Shown: positions 1 to 7,918, counted from the first letter of the stretch. The stretch: 24,823 bases of DNA from Desulforudis sp. (GCA_014859075.1 JACUUW010000005.1:1-24823), one strand, 5' to 3'. Numbers and translations: made by a program. The notes: generated from the letters alone by a model not told the origin.

Positions 1-197
1 TTCCTTTCGAGTACCAGCATGATACCACAAAATTCCGTCCCACAGAAAGGAGCCACCGCCGCACCTCCACTGTCGGCCCTCCCACAACTTACCGGCAGGC
101 GATGCAATGACAGCAAAGAATTCAGGGAAGACCGGTTCCATCAATAGGGAAACAGCTGATAAGACTGAACTACGAATCCAAAAAAGGGTGGCGCAAT
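1..197. other. Leading gap, no gene seen
   Basis: No convincing coding region, RNA gene or promoter is visible. A purine-rich AAAGGAG at about 46-52 looks like a ribosome binding site but no open frame follows it. A 55-codon frame from the ATG at 106 has no ribosome binding site and overlaps the next gene in another frame, so I do not call it. The promoter of the downstream gene must lie here or further left, but I see no good -35/-10 pair. Confidence 0.4.
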
Positions 198-1274
198 TTG
201 TTTGTCAAACGTCTGACGCTCTCGTTCCTGCTGGCCGGCGTCCTGACCTTCTTAGTGATTTCCGGGTCTGAAGCCAGACAAATCCACCGGGTTACGACCG
301 GTGAAAACCTCTGCCGTATCGCTGCTCAATACGGCACTGCCGTCGATAAACTCGCCGTACTCAACAACCTGGAAAACCCAAACCTCATTTACGCCGGTCA
401 AGTGCTCGTCGTCCCGATACTCCGTCCACAAGATGCGGAAAAAGACCCGGAACCCATCCATTCCGGCGGACCAATGGAAACCGTTGCCAAAGCAATGGGC
501 AGTCCCGTAGTGAACCAACCGCCGGTCGCCCGGCAACCGCCGATACCCCAAATGGCGGCAACTTCACCGACGCCGGCCGAGCGAAACCTGACACGGCTAC
601 TCAAAGACCACCCGTCCGATTTTGCCTCCCGCGGGCCGTCCGAACTGAAACAGGCGGCCCTGACTTTCGACGACGGTCCCGACGACCGGCACACGCCGAT
701 GATTCTGGACATCCTACACCGGGAAAGGGTGCGCGCCACCTTCTTTCTGATCGGTAACCGGGTGGCGAAACACCCGGACGTGGTCAAGCGGCTTCTGGCG
801 GAAGGACACGTAATCGGCAACCATTCCTGGTCCCATCCGAACTTTCTCACGTTGTCACCGGAGGGTGTCCGGAGCCAGATCTGCCGCACCGAGCAAGAGA
901 TTTTCGCGCTTACCGGTAAACGTACGGCCCTGTTCCGCCCTCCCTACGGTTATCTGTCGGAGGAAAATCTCAAAACGCTGGTGGCCATGGGCTACAAGTC
1001 GATTTACTGGTCGGCGGACTCCCTGGACTGGCAGCACCGGGACGCAGACCAAGTGTTGATCCATGTACTAACCGCCACCCGCCGGGGTTCAATCATCCTT
1101 ATGCATTCGGCCGGGGGTACCGACGGCGACCTGAACGCCGCCGCCGCCGCCCTGCCCGATCTTGTCTACACCCTCCGGGTCCAGGGTTACAGCTTCGTCA
1201 CCGTGGACGAGTTACTGGGCAGCCCGGCCTACCGCGACCAGGCAGGAAAATGCGTTGAGTCGGGCGAAAAATAA
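198..1274 (+). CDS. Secreted LysM domain polysaccharide deacetylase
   Basis: Predicted exported cell-wall enzyme that removes N-acetyl groups from a polymer such as peptidoglycan. The 358-aa product begins with a signal peptide (residues 1-26, basic start then LSFLLAGVLTFLVI). A LysM peptidoglycan-binding repeat follows at about 28-73 (HRVTTGENLCRIAAQYG to AGQVLVVP), then a proline-rich linker at 75-128. The NodB-type deacetylase domain spans about 150-342. Its signature motifs are present: TFDDGPDD (156-163, catalytic base Asp and metal Asp), HSWSH (209-213, metal His pair), RPPYG (247-251), SADSLDW and a late LMHS. The start is TTG with GGGTGG seven bases upstream, which is modest. Family members act in vegetative wall modification or in spore cortex muramic-lactam formation (PdaA type). 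The LysM domain suggests wall targeting. The exact substrate is not shown by the sequence. Confidence 0.9.
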   Translation: MFVKRLTLSFLLAGVLTFLVISGSEARQIHRVTTGENLCRIAAQYGTAVDKLAVLNNLENPNLIYAGQVLVVPILRPQDAEKDPEPIHSGGPMETVAKAMGSPVVNQPPVARQPPIPQMAATSPTPAERNLTRLLKDHPSDFASRGPSELKQAALTFDDGPDDRHTPMILDILHRERVRATFFLIGNRVAKHPDVVKRLLAEGHVIGNHSWSHPNFLTLSPEGVRSQICRTEQEIFALTGKRTALFRPPYGYLSEENLKTLVAMGYKSIYWSADSLDWQHRDADQVLIHVLTATRRGSIILMHSAGGTDGDLNAAAAALPDLVYTLRVQGYSFVTVDELLGSPAYRDQAGKCVESGEK

Positions 1275-1301
1275 TTGCGAAAGATACGGGAGGTGAACAG
1301 C

Positions 1302-1400
1302 GTGGGTGGAGCAAAGAAGCTTTCCCTGGGCCGGATTGTGCTCACGACCGTTCTGGTCGCGGCGGCGATAGCCGTTTATTTGGTACTGACCGGCAGTTAA
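1302..1400 (+). CDS. Small single-pass membrane peptide, 32 aa
   Basis: A 32-codon frame starts with GTG six bases after a strong GGGAGGTG (1288-1295) and ends at TAA 1398-1400. The start lies 27 bases after the deacetylase stop, so co-transcription is likely. The peptide has a short basic N-terminus (GGAKK) and then one hydrophobic helix (about residues 11-29, IVLTTVLVAAAIAVYLVLT), with two residues after it. This fits a bitopic membrane peptide with its N-terminus inside. I recognise no family. The strong ribosome binding site and the clean basic-then-hydrophobic layout argue that it is real. The alternative is a chance frame in intergenic DNA. Confidence 0.6.
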   Translation: MGGAKKLSLGRIVLTTVLVAAAIAVYLVLTGS

Positions 1401-1426
1401 GGACCGGATACCGGTACAAACGGGAT

Positions 1427-2017
1427 ATGAAAGAGAGCGATGCGAGCATGCTTCTGGATCTGGTGACACGAAACCGCAGTTACCGGCGCTTCGACGAGCG
1501 GCGGACAATCACCCGGGAAACCCTGCGGGAGCTGGTCAACCTGGCGCGGCTGGGGGCTTCGGCCGCGAATCTCCAGCCGCTGAGGTACATCCTCGCCCAC
1601 ACCCCGGAAAAAAACGCGGCCGTCTTCCCCCATCTGGCCTGGGCGGCTTACCTCAAGGATTGGCGCGGGCCGGCCGCAGGCGAAAGGCCGAGCGCGTACA
1701 TTATAATTCTGGGCGACTCCAACCTGACCAAGAACTTCTGGTGTGACCACGGAATCGCCGCCCAAAACATTCTGCTCGGGGCGACCGAACAGGGTCTCGG
1801 CGGGTGCATCCTCGGCGCCATTCAGAAAGAGGGCCTGCGTCAGGCACTGGACATCCCCGCGCACTACGAGATCATGCTGGTGATCGCCCTCGGGAAGCCG
1901 GCCGAGCAAGTGGTTCTGGAAGCGGTCGGCCCCGATGGGGACATCAAGTACTGGCGGGACGCCGACGGGATACACCACGTACCCAAGCGGTCCCTGGACG
2001 ACATCATCCTGGGTTAG
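1427..2017 (+). CDS. Nitroreductase family protein
   Basis: Predicted FMN-dependent NAD(P)H oxidoreductase of the nitroreductase fold, 196 aa, a normal length for the short single-domain members. The N-terminal FMN phosphate-binding pattern is visible (TRNRSYRRF, residues 14-22, with Arg15, Arg17 and Arg20). ASAANLQPLRYI (about 45-56) is the usual flavin-contacting S-x-x-N-x-Q-P-W/L segment. GLGGCILGAI in the second half is the conserved glycine-rich stretch. The start at 1427 is ATG with only a weak purine run upstream. A second ATG at 1448 is possible and would remove seven residues. It lies 26 bases after the 32-aa peptide, so all three genes to its left may share a transcript. The physiological substrate is unknown. 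Confidence 0.85.
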   Translation: MKESDASMLLDLVTRNRSYRRFDERRTITRETLRELVNLARLGASAANLQPLRYILAHTPEKNAAVFPHLAWAAYLKDWRGPAAGERPSAYIIILGDSNLTKNFWCDHGIAAQNILLGATEQGLGGCILGAIQKEGLRQALDIPAHYEIMLVIALGKPAEQVVLEAVGPDGDIKYWRDADGIHHVPKRSLDDIILG

Positions 2018-2373
2018 GCGGCTCCCTCAAGGGTGCCGGGCAAAACCCGGCAGGGTGCCCCGTCGGCCTGATGCAACCGGAGCGGCGTGGTCTTTGTGAA
2101 ATCGGTGTCGATCAAGTTCCGCACCATCATCCCTTCCGCCGTCATCCCGGATAACCGGCAACCGCCGACTCCCCGACCGCCCGCCTGTACGCAGTTTGCC
2201 CGACAAGGATTCAGCCCCGGTGTAACACCGGCGGCCGGGGCCCGTAAAGAACGTTCCCGCTGGTGGAATCAAGCTGGATAATCAGTTAGTTGTTGACACA
2301 CAATAGCGGCGGTGGTATATTCTGATAAGCAAGTGAATGTTTTATCAAAGTCACTGGAGGTGATTTCAGAGAC
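2018..2373. other. Intergenic gap with hairpins and the uspA promoter
   Basis: No gene is supported. Just after the nitroreductase stop there is a 7-bp hairpin (2034-2040 with 2046-2052, loop CAAAA). It has no following T-run, so it is at best a weak terminator. A second small hairpin, CCGGTG-TAA-CACCGG, lies at about 2217-2231 inside a GC-rich stretch. The right end carries the promoter at 2293-2321. Short frames on both strands lack ribosome binding sites and protein-like composition. Confidence 0.5.
2293..2321 (+). promoter_or_regulatory. SigA-type promoter of the first uspA gene
   Basis: TTGACA (2293-2298) is a perfect -35 box. TATATT (2316-2321) is a 5/6 -10 box, with exactly 17 bases between them. 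Transcription should start near 2328, giving a leader of about 45 bases before the ATG at 2374. Confidence 0.8.
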
Positions 2374-2802
2374 ATGTTCAACCGAATTCTCGTGGCTACC
2401 GACGGCTCTGACAACGCGCACGCCGCGACCGAATACGCCCTGAACCTCTTACGGCTCCATCCGGAAGCCAAAGTCGTCCTCATCAATGTGTTCAAGGTCC
2501 CGACGCTCCGCGAGTACGACGCGCACGTCAGCATTGAGAACGCCTACCGTAAACGCTCCGAGGAGGTGCTGGACGAAGCGGCGGAAGCGTTTGAGAAAGA
2601 GAACTTCCTGGTGGAAAAAGTCGCCCTGCCGGGTGACCCGGGAGAAGTTATATGCCAGTACGCCCACGAAACGGGCTGCGACCACATCATCATCGGGGCG
2701 ACGGGTCACAGTCAGCTCGGCGCGTTTCTTTTCGGCAGCGTCGCCCGCAAGGTCACCCGGCTGGCCCGCTGCCCGGTTATTCTGATTTGTCAGTCCTGTT
2801 GA
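2374..2802 (+). CDS. Universal stress protein, UspA family (first copy)
   Basis: Cytoplasmic Usp-fold protein, 142 aa, the usual single-domain length. The N-terminal strand and nucleotide-contacting Asp are present (ILVATDGSD, residues 5-13). The ATP-binding signature G-2x-G-9x-G-S/T is intact: Gly108, Gly111, Gly121, Ser122, with GATGHSQLGAFLFGSVARK around it. This points to the ATP-binding class of Usp. The ATG is preceded by GGAGGTG (2356-2362) with an 11-base spacer. It has its own sigma-A-type promoter. It is clearly paralogous to the UspA at 7488-7910, sharing VATDGS, NLLR, EKEN and QLGA-LFGSVARK. The pair flanks the PEP synthase fusion, which suggests a stress or energy-status role for the locus (inference). 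Confidence 0.93.
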   Translation: MFNRILVATDGSDNAHAATEYALNLLRLHPEAKVVLINVFKVPTLREYDAHVSIENAYRKRSEEVLDEAAEAFEKENFLVEKVALPGDPGEVICQYAHETGCDHIIIGATGHSQLGAFLFGSVARKVTRLARCPVILICQSC

Positions 2803-2854
2803 TACCGCGCCTGGTCGCGCGCAGGTTCCTCGTTCCCTTTCACTCCGCTTTGTC

Positions 2855-2871
2855 CGGCCCTTGACGGGCCG
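2855..2871 (+). terminator. Possible weak terminator after the first uspA
   Basis: CGGCCC and GGGCCG form a 6-bp GC-only stem with a TTGAC loop, 52 bases after the uspA stop. The sequence after it (CTATCTCTCT) is only partly T-rich, so efficient intrinsic termination is doubtful. Confidence 0.35.
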
Positions 2872-3000
2872 CTATCTCTCTGGAGTCTGGAGTGGGGTGC
2901 ACCTTTGGGCCGAAAGTTACGTACATTTAAGCCAATAGTCCACATAAATACGGTTGACACCCATATATATGATGCGTAGTTCTTTGACAAAATAAATAGG

Positions 3001-3030
3001 TTGACACAAAAGCCGGCAATGTGCTACCCT
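3001..3030 (+). promoter_or_regulatory. Likely promoter of the PEP synthase fusion gene, with two further TTGACA boxes upstream
   Basis: A perfect -35 TTGACA (3001-3006) is followed after 18 bases by TACCCT (3025-3030), preceded by TG with one base between (extended -10). Two more perfect TTGACA hexamers lie at 2954-2959 and 2984-2989 without good -10 partners. The boxes at 2953 and 3000 share GGTTGACAC. They may be alternative promoters or part of a repeated binding site. Confidence 0.5.
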
Positions 3031-3125
3031 TTCAATGAATTCACTTCCAATTTTCCCGGTTTCGGGTGGTGCCCTTCGAGGCCTCTCGCAGAGAACTCAG
3101 CTGGTTGTATTATCGAACGCCCACG

Positions 3126-3163
3126 CCTCCCAGGCCAGACGGAGCCGGGGAGGTTTTGTTTCT
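3126..3163 (+). terminator. Terminator-like hairpin in the leader (possible attenuator)
   Basis: CCTCCC (3126-3131) pairs with GGGAGG (3148-3153). An A-G mismatch and an inner GGC/GCC stem (3133-3135 with 3144-3146) follow, and TTTTGTTTCTT comes right after. This has the shape of an intrinsic terminator. It lies about 90 bases after the predicted transcription start and 38 bases before the GTG start, where it would control the gene if an alternative fold exists. I did not find a convincing antiterminator or a known riboswitch motif. Confidence 0.45.
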
Positions 3164-3201
3164 TCCACCGCTCCAAATTCATTTCGGGAGGCGTATTCTT
3201 C

Positions 3202-6200
3202 GTGAGCATCGCCAACAAACCGGATAGCGAGTTTAGCCGAGCGACGGGCGGCGACGTCGGGAGTACAAAGCTGATCGTGGGCTTCGAAGAGGTACGTGTT
3301 CAAGACCTGGCCCTGGCCGGGGGCAAGGGGGCCAATTTGGGCGAACTCGCCCACGTTCCCGGTATTCAGGTACCTCCGGGGTTCATCGTCACCACCGGCG
3401 CCTACCGCCGGTTCCTTGCGGAAAACCCGGGACTTACGGACTACATCCACTCCCACCTGGACGGACTGACCACCGGTACCCGCGATTTTGTGGCCGCGGT
3501 ATCCCGGGCCGGGAGCGGCATCCGGAACCGGATCCGATCGCCCCAGACCGCCGTCCCGCCGGACATCCAGCGGGAGTTGGGGGCGGCCTACCGTACACTG
3601 GTCGCGAAAACCGGTCAGGAAGACGTGCCGGTGGCGGTGCGGAGTTCGGCGTCGGCGGAGGATTTGCCCGATGCTTCCTTCGCCGGCCAGCAGGACACTT
3701 ACCTTAACGTGCGGGGTGAACCGGCGGTGCTGGAAGCGGTCCGCAACTGCTGGGCTTCGCTGTTCACCGACCGGGCCATCAGCTACCGCCTGGAAAAGGG
3801 GTTTGACCACTTCGCGGTCGAGATCGCCGTGGTGGTCCAGCAAATGATCCGGAGCAGCAAGTCGGGCACCGCTTTCAACGTTGATATCGAAACGGGTTGG
3901 AGCGGAAGGCACGGCACCACCCGGGGCGTGGTTTACCTGGAAATCGGCGAGGGACTGGGCGAGGCGATCGTCAGCGGCCGGCAGACACCGGACAAGTACC
4001 TCCTGGCGGTTTCGCCCACCGGCAGGATGGTGATCCTGGACAAGCGCCTGGGCGGCAAGGAAGTAATGATCGTCTACGACGACCGCCCGGAGGGCGGTAC
4101 CAGAACCGTACCCGTACCCGAAGAACTCCGGGGAAGGTTCAGCATCACCGACGACCAGGCCCGGGAGATCGCGGGCGCGGTACTCGCCATCGCCGACCAC
4201 TATCAGGATCTCCGGGATATTGAATTAGCCGTCGATGACCGGGACCGCCTTTGGATCACGCAGTCCCGGCCGGAGACAATCTTCGCCGGTAAATCGCCGG
4301 GCGTCATCGAACAAAAGAAAAAGGTGGTCCGCCCGGAAATCGCCCGGACCGCCGAGGTGTTGTTCAGAGGCGTCCCCGGTTCGGGGGCGGCCTGGGGCCG
4401 GGTTGTAATCATCGACGCCACCGAACCGGAAGCGCTGTCGGCCCAGATGAGCCGGGTAAAGGACGGGGACATACTCTGTGCCGAATTCACCACTCCGGAC
4501 ATGGTGCCGGCAATGAAAGCGGCCGGGGGTTTCATCACCGCCGTTGGGGGCACCACCTCCCACGCCGCAATCGTCGCCCGGGAATTGCGCAAACCGGCGG
4601 TGGTCGGCGTCGGCAAGGGCTTTCTGGACCGGCTGCGGCTCCTGCAGAGTGAAGCCGCCGGCCGGAACGAGGAACCGGTGGTAACCGTGGACGCCAATAA
4701 CGGTCAGGTTTACGGTGGATGGTTCCCACTGGAAGAGGTTCTGGTCGAGATCGGAGACGACGTGGACCTGGCCAGCCTGCCCGTGACCAGGACGAAGATC
4801 GGGCTGATCGTGGCCAATCCGGCCGTGGCCCGCATGTTCCCGATCGCAGGGCACCCCGCACACTACGGGGTCAGCCTGATGCGTGCCGAATTCGCCCTGG
4901 CCGAGATCGGGGTGCACCCCCAGGCGCTGGCGGCTTTTGACCGTGGAGAGTTTGAACCGGGCGGGCGCCTGGAAAACCGGGGCCGCCTGCGCCGGGCGAT
5001 CATTGAACGCCTGCGGGGTTATTCGTCCGGGAAACAGTTCTACGTCGAAACCCTCGCGCGGGCCATCGCCGCGATTGCGGTGACCCAGGCTCCCGACCAG
5101 ATCGTCATCTACCGGACCACCGATTTCAAGACCAACGAATACCGGGAGATGCTGGGCGGTTTCCTGTACGAGCGGGAGGAACCCAATCCAATGCTGGGGT
5201 TTCGCGGCGAGGGCCGGATGATTGACCCGGAGTACGCCGGCGTGTTCCGCTGGGAGCTGGAGGCGGTAAAGGCGGCTCGTGAAATGGGTTTCGGCAATGT
5301 GGCGCTGATGCTGCCCGTCGTCCGCACCCCCGGCGAACTCCAGCGGGCCCTGGATTTTCTCGCCGCCGAAGGATTGGAGCGCGGCCGGGACGGCCTCGAA
5401 ATCGGGATAATGGTTGAAGTGCCTTACAACGCCCTCGATCTGGAATCGTTCCTACTCGATGCCGGGGACCGTACACGGGTTGATTTCATTTCGATCGGCT
5501 CCAACGACCTGACCCAGTTCATGCTGGCCACCGGCCGGGACAACGACCGGATGCGCAGTGTTTTCGACGAAACCGACCCCGCCGTTCTCCGGGCGCTCGA
5601 AAAGGTAATCACCACCGGCCGCAGGCTGGGGGTAAAAACAGGCTTGTGCGGGCAGCGCCCTTCAAACGATCCCGCTTTCGCCGCCACGCTCGTCGGATTG
5701 GGCATCGAGTCCATCGGCGTGGCCGACACCACCTACGTGCGGGTCGCGCAGGCCGTGGCCGCGGCCGAGGCCGCGCCACAGCCGGCCGGACCAAACGCAC
5801 CGGCCGTCGGGCGGGGCTCCGCCGTTTCACCTTCACCGGCGCCGCCCGCCAAATCGCCCCCCCTGCTCGAATGGCCGTGCCGGCGCCTCCGGGCGGGTCA
5901 GGTTTTAAAAAACCTCGGCCAACACCCCCTCTATTTCGTCCGCTCGGTTCCGGAACCGGAACTCCTGTACACCCGCGAGTTTTTCGAAGAGATAGTGGCG
6001 GCCGGCGGGGCCACCCCGCCGGACCAGGTCCTGGTCTACAGCACCAATGACCTGGATCCGCCGGCATTCCGCAACCTGGAGGGCGGCGCTGGTTTTGAGT
6101 CCCCCGACGATAACCCGGTGATGGGCTTTGGCGGGATGGTACGCCTGCTTCACCCCGAATACGAGCCGTTTTTCCGCTGGGAACTCCGGGCGCTGAAACA

Positions 6201-7446
6201 GGCCCTTGAGCGCGGGGTGCCGGTCTGGTTGGAGCTGACCCTGGTCCGGACCCTGCAGGAACTCGACCGTGCCTTGGAGATCCTGGCCGAAGAGGGACTG
6301 GCCGGCCTGCCGGTGGGCCTGGAGGTCGGCACTCCGGCCAACGTGCTGCTGGCCGACCAGTTTCTCCGGCGGGGACTTTATTTCATCAGCGTGGACGAGC
6401 GCCGGTTGGCCCAGTATCTCCTGGCCGCGGACCCGGCCAATCCCAAGCAACTGGTGCCACCGGCTGAAATCCGGGAAGCGCTTGAAAAAGCGAGAGGGCT
6501 GGTGGAGGACACGGCGGCGAACCTCGGCCTGACCCTGGTGCGCGGCACAAGCCTGATGCCAAGCGAGAGTCCGGAAAAGGAAATCCACCCCCACTACCCG
6601 TTCCGGGTTCCACACCGGCACAAGCTGAACTTTCACGACCGCCCGGTGGTCCGGGCCGAGTTCGCCATCCGCAACCGCGAACCCCGGGTCACCCTGCAGG
6701 AGGGCAACCTGGAGACACACGAGCAGTCGATACTGACCCGGCTTCTCCGCCATGCGGTGCCGTTCCTGCTCCAGTACGCGCCCCCGTGCCGTTCCGACTG
6801 CCGGTTCCGGTTGGTGATCACGCCCGAGCTCGAATGGATCGCGGAGGCGGACATCGAAAACCGGAGCGTGTACCTGCATCCCTGCTTCTTCCGACTCCCG
6901 GAGGCCGAACAGATCGTAATTCTTTACCACGAAATCGTCAGCCATATTGAGCACGAAGAGCACGACGAGCGGGAAGCCCTGCGGGACACGGCGGCCTACA
7001 TCATTCAGGACGGCTCTCGGAAATGGTTCAAGCGCGGGTTGCTCCTGAAACTGCTCCACGAGGCGTTCCGGCAGGTCTACGGCCCGTTGATCGACGTTCG
7101 GGTGGAAAGGGTCGACGTTCGGGAACTCCGGCCCACGCACGAACTGGACTACGGCGAACCGGACCTCCGGGAAAAGCTGACCCAGGTGCTGGAAAACCGG
7201 ATTCCGTTGCTCCTGATCTGGGAGCAGAATGCCCGCTACATACTGGACGGACACGGCCGGGCGGCCGTAGCCTATCACCTGGGCAAGTACCACCTGGACG
7301 CGATTATCATCCGGCCCACGGGTGCAATCAAAAACAACCCCGTGGAACACATGCGCTGCGAACTCAGGGCCTTCCTCCACGGGATACGGAGAGTGGCCGA
7401 CCTCAAGGTGCGGGTCACGGGTGGCGATCGGAAGATAGCAAACTGA
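3202..7446 (+). CDS. PEP synthase-like fusion protein with duplicated barrel and novel C-terminal domain
   Basis: The first ~850 residues form a complete phosphoenolpyruvate synthase (pyruvate + ATP to PEP + AMP + Pi), a gluconeogenic enzyme. Residues 20-360 are the ATP-grasp domain (GGKGANLGEL; VAVRSSASAEDLPDASFAGQ near 144; ITQSRPE at its end). The swivelling domain has GGTTSHAAIVAREL with phospho-carrier His454. The PEP/pyruvate TIM barrel (about 520-850) has SIGSNDLTQFMLATGRDND and GLCGQ with catalytic Cys816. A Pro/Ala linker (853-895) leads to a second, degenerate barrel (about 905-1120). It aligns with the first (NPMLGFRG vs NPVMGFGG; DPEYAGVFRWEL vs HPEYEPFFRWEL) but lacks the Cys motif. 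Residues 1121-1414 are an unrecognised domain with HEIVSHIEHEEHDE (H1243-E1256). Normal PpsA is about 800 aa, so this one is far longer. The start is GTG at 3202 after GGGAGG; the frame stays open to TTG 3001. A uspA follows 41 bases later. Confidence 0.9.
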   Translation: MSIANKPDSEFSRATGGDVGSTKLIVGFEEVRVQDLALAGGKGANLGELAHVPGIQVPPGFIVTTGAYRRFLAENPGLTDYIHSHLDGLTTGTRDFVAAVSRAGSGIRNRIRSPQTAVPPDIQRELGAAYRTLVAKTGQEDVPVAVRSSASAEDLPDASFAGQQDTYLNVRGEPAVLEAVRNCWASLFTDRAISYRLEKGFDHFAVEIAVVVQQMIRSSKSGTAFNVDIETGWSGRHGTTRGVVYLEIGEGLGEAIVSGRQTPDKYLLAVSPTGRMVILDKRLGGKEVMIVYDDRPEGGTRTVPVPEELRGRFSITDDQAREIAGAVLAIADHYQDLRDIELAVDDRDRLWITQSRPETIFAGKSPGVIEQKKKVVRPEIARTAEVLFRGVPGSGAAWGRVVIIDATEPEALSAQMSRVKDGDILCAEFTTPDMVPAMKAAGGFITAVGGTTSHAAIVARELRKPAVVGVGKGFLDRLRLLQSEAAGRNEEPVVTVDANNGQVYGGWFPLEEVLVEIGDDVDLASLPVTRTKIGLIVANPAVARMFPIAGHPAHYGVSLMRAEFALAEIGVHPQALAAFDRGEFEPGGRLENRGRLRRAIIERLRGYSSGKQFYVETLARAIAAIAVTQAPDQIVIYRTTDFKTNEYREMLGGFLYEREEPNPMLGFRGEGRMIDPEYAGVFRWELEAVKAAREMGFGNVALMLPVVRTPGELQRALDFLAAEGLERGRDGLEIGIMVEVPYNALDLESFLLDAGDRTRVDFISIGSNDLTQFMLATGRDNDRMRSVFDETDPAVLRALEKVITTGRRLGVKTGLCGQRPSNDPAFAATLVGLGIESIGVADTTYVRVAQAVAAAEAAPQPAGPNAPAVGRGSAVSPSPAPPAKSPPLLEWPCRRLRAGQVLKNLGQHPLYFVRSVPEPELLYTREFFEEIVAAGGATPPDQVLVYSTNDLDPPAFRNLEGGAGFESPDDNPVMGFGGMVRLLHPEYEPFFRWELRALKQALERGVPVWLELTLVRTLQELDRALEILAEEGLAGLPVGLEVGTPANVLLADQFLRRGLYFISVDERRLAQYLLAADPANPKQLVPPAEIREALEKARGLVEDTAANLGLTLVRGTSLMPSESPEKEIHPHYPFRVPHRHKLNFHDRPVVRAEFAIRNREPRVTLQEGNLETHEQSILTRLLRHAVPFLLQYAPPCRSDCRFRLVITPELEWIAEADIENRSVYLHPCFFRLPEAEQIVILYHEIVSHIEHEEHDEREALRDTAAYIIQDGSRKWFKRGLLLKLLHEAFRQVYGPLIDVRVERVDVRELRPTHELDYGEPDLREKLTQVLENRIPLLLIWEQNARYILDGHGRAAVAYHLGKYHLDAIIIRPTGAIKNNPVEHMRCELRAFLHGIRRVADLKVRVTGGDRKIAN

Positions 7447-7487
7447 AAAGGTCTGTTGCACCTGGACATTCTTGGAGGTGAGTACCA

Positions 7488-7910
7488 ATGTTTCACAAAG
7501 TACTTGTGGCCACCGACGGTTCGGAAAACGCTAAAAAGGCCATCGCCTACGCAATGAACCTGTTGCGTCATAATCAGGACGCCAAAGTCACCCTGATCAA
7601 TGCCTTTCACATCCCTCCGGTCGGGCCGGAGCCGGCCACACACTGGAGGATGGCCGAGGTTTTTCAGGAGTACTCCCAAAGCGTCCTTGACAACGCCGCG
7701 GAAATGTTTGAAAAAGAAAACCTGCCAGTGACGCGGGTGTCGGTGGAAGGTGACCCGGGCCAGGCGGTGTGCCGGTACGCCCGGGAGCACGGATACGATC
7801 ACATCGTCATCGGTGCCACCGGTCACGGCCAGTTGGGCGCCCTTCTGTTCGGCAGCGTCGCCCGCAAGATCATCCAACTGGCACCCTGTCCGGTAATCAT
7901 CATCCGCTAG
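7488..7910 (+). CDS. Universal stress protein, UspA family (second copy)
   Basis: Usp-fold protein of 140 aa. VLVATDGSE (5-13) starts the fold, and the ATP-binding signature is intact: Gly109, Gly112, Gly122, Ser123 within GATGHGQLGALLFGSVARK. The start ATG has GGAGGTG seven bases upstream. It begins 41 bases after the PEP synthase fusion with no terminator between, so the two are very likely co-transcribed. It is a paralog of the UspA at 2374-2802. The middle region (HIPPVGPEPATHWRMAEVF) differs from the first copy, so the two may sense or bind different partners. A strong stem-loop follows the gene. Confidence 0.93.
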   Translation: MFHKVLVATDGSENAKKAIAYAMNLLRHNQDAKVTLINAFHIPPVGPEPATHWRMAEVFQEYSQSVLDNAAEMFEKENLPVTRVSVEGDPGQAVCRYAREHGYDHIVIGATGHGQLGALLFGSVARKIIQLAPCPVIIIR

Positions 7911-7918
7911 AGTCGAAC

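Larger units (their letters stand above)
2803..3201. other. Gap and leader region before the PEP synthase fusion gene
   Basis: Contains a GC-rich hairpin after uspA (2855-2871), three TTGACA boxes (2954, 2984, 3001), a terminator-like hairpin (3126-3163) and the ribosome binding site GGGAGG (3186-3191). The reading frame of the downstream gene stays open back to 3001, but the extra 67 codons have unusual composition and no ribosome binding site. I read it as untranslated leader. Confidence 0.6.

Noticed and set aside
106..273. 55-codon frame overlapping the deacetylase start
   Set aside because: No ribosome binding site, no protein-like pattern, and it overlaps a signal peptide in another frame.
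3037..3163. T-box riboswitch in the PEP synthase leader
   Set aside because: A GGGTGG stretch recalls the T-box core, but the rest of the core motif and the order relative to the terminator do not match, and the gene is not tRNA-related.
3001..3201. N-terminal extension of the PEP synthase fusion to the TTG at 3001
   Set aside because: That TTG is itself part of a TTGACA box, has no ribosome binding site, and the extension crosses a terminator-like hairpin.
3097..4200. 367-codon minus-strand frame
   Set aside because: Antisense shadow of the ATP-grasp domain of the PEP synthase fusion.
5905..7488. 527-codon open frame on the minus strand opposite the PEP synthase fusion
   Set aside because: It has no ribosome binding site or recognisable domain, and it lies opposite a gene with clear catalytic motifs. 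Long antisense frames are expected in GC-rich DNA.
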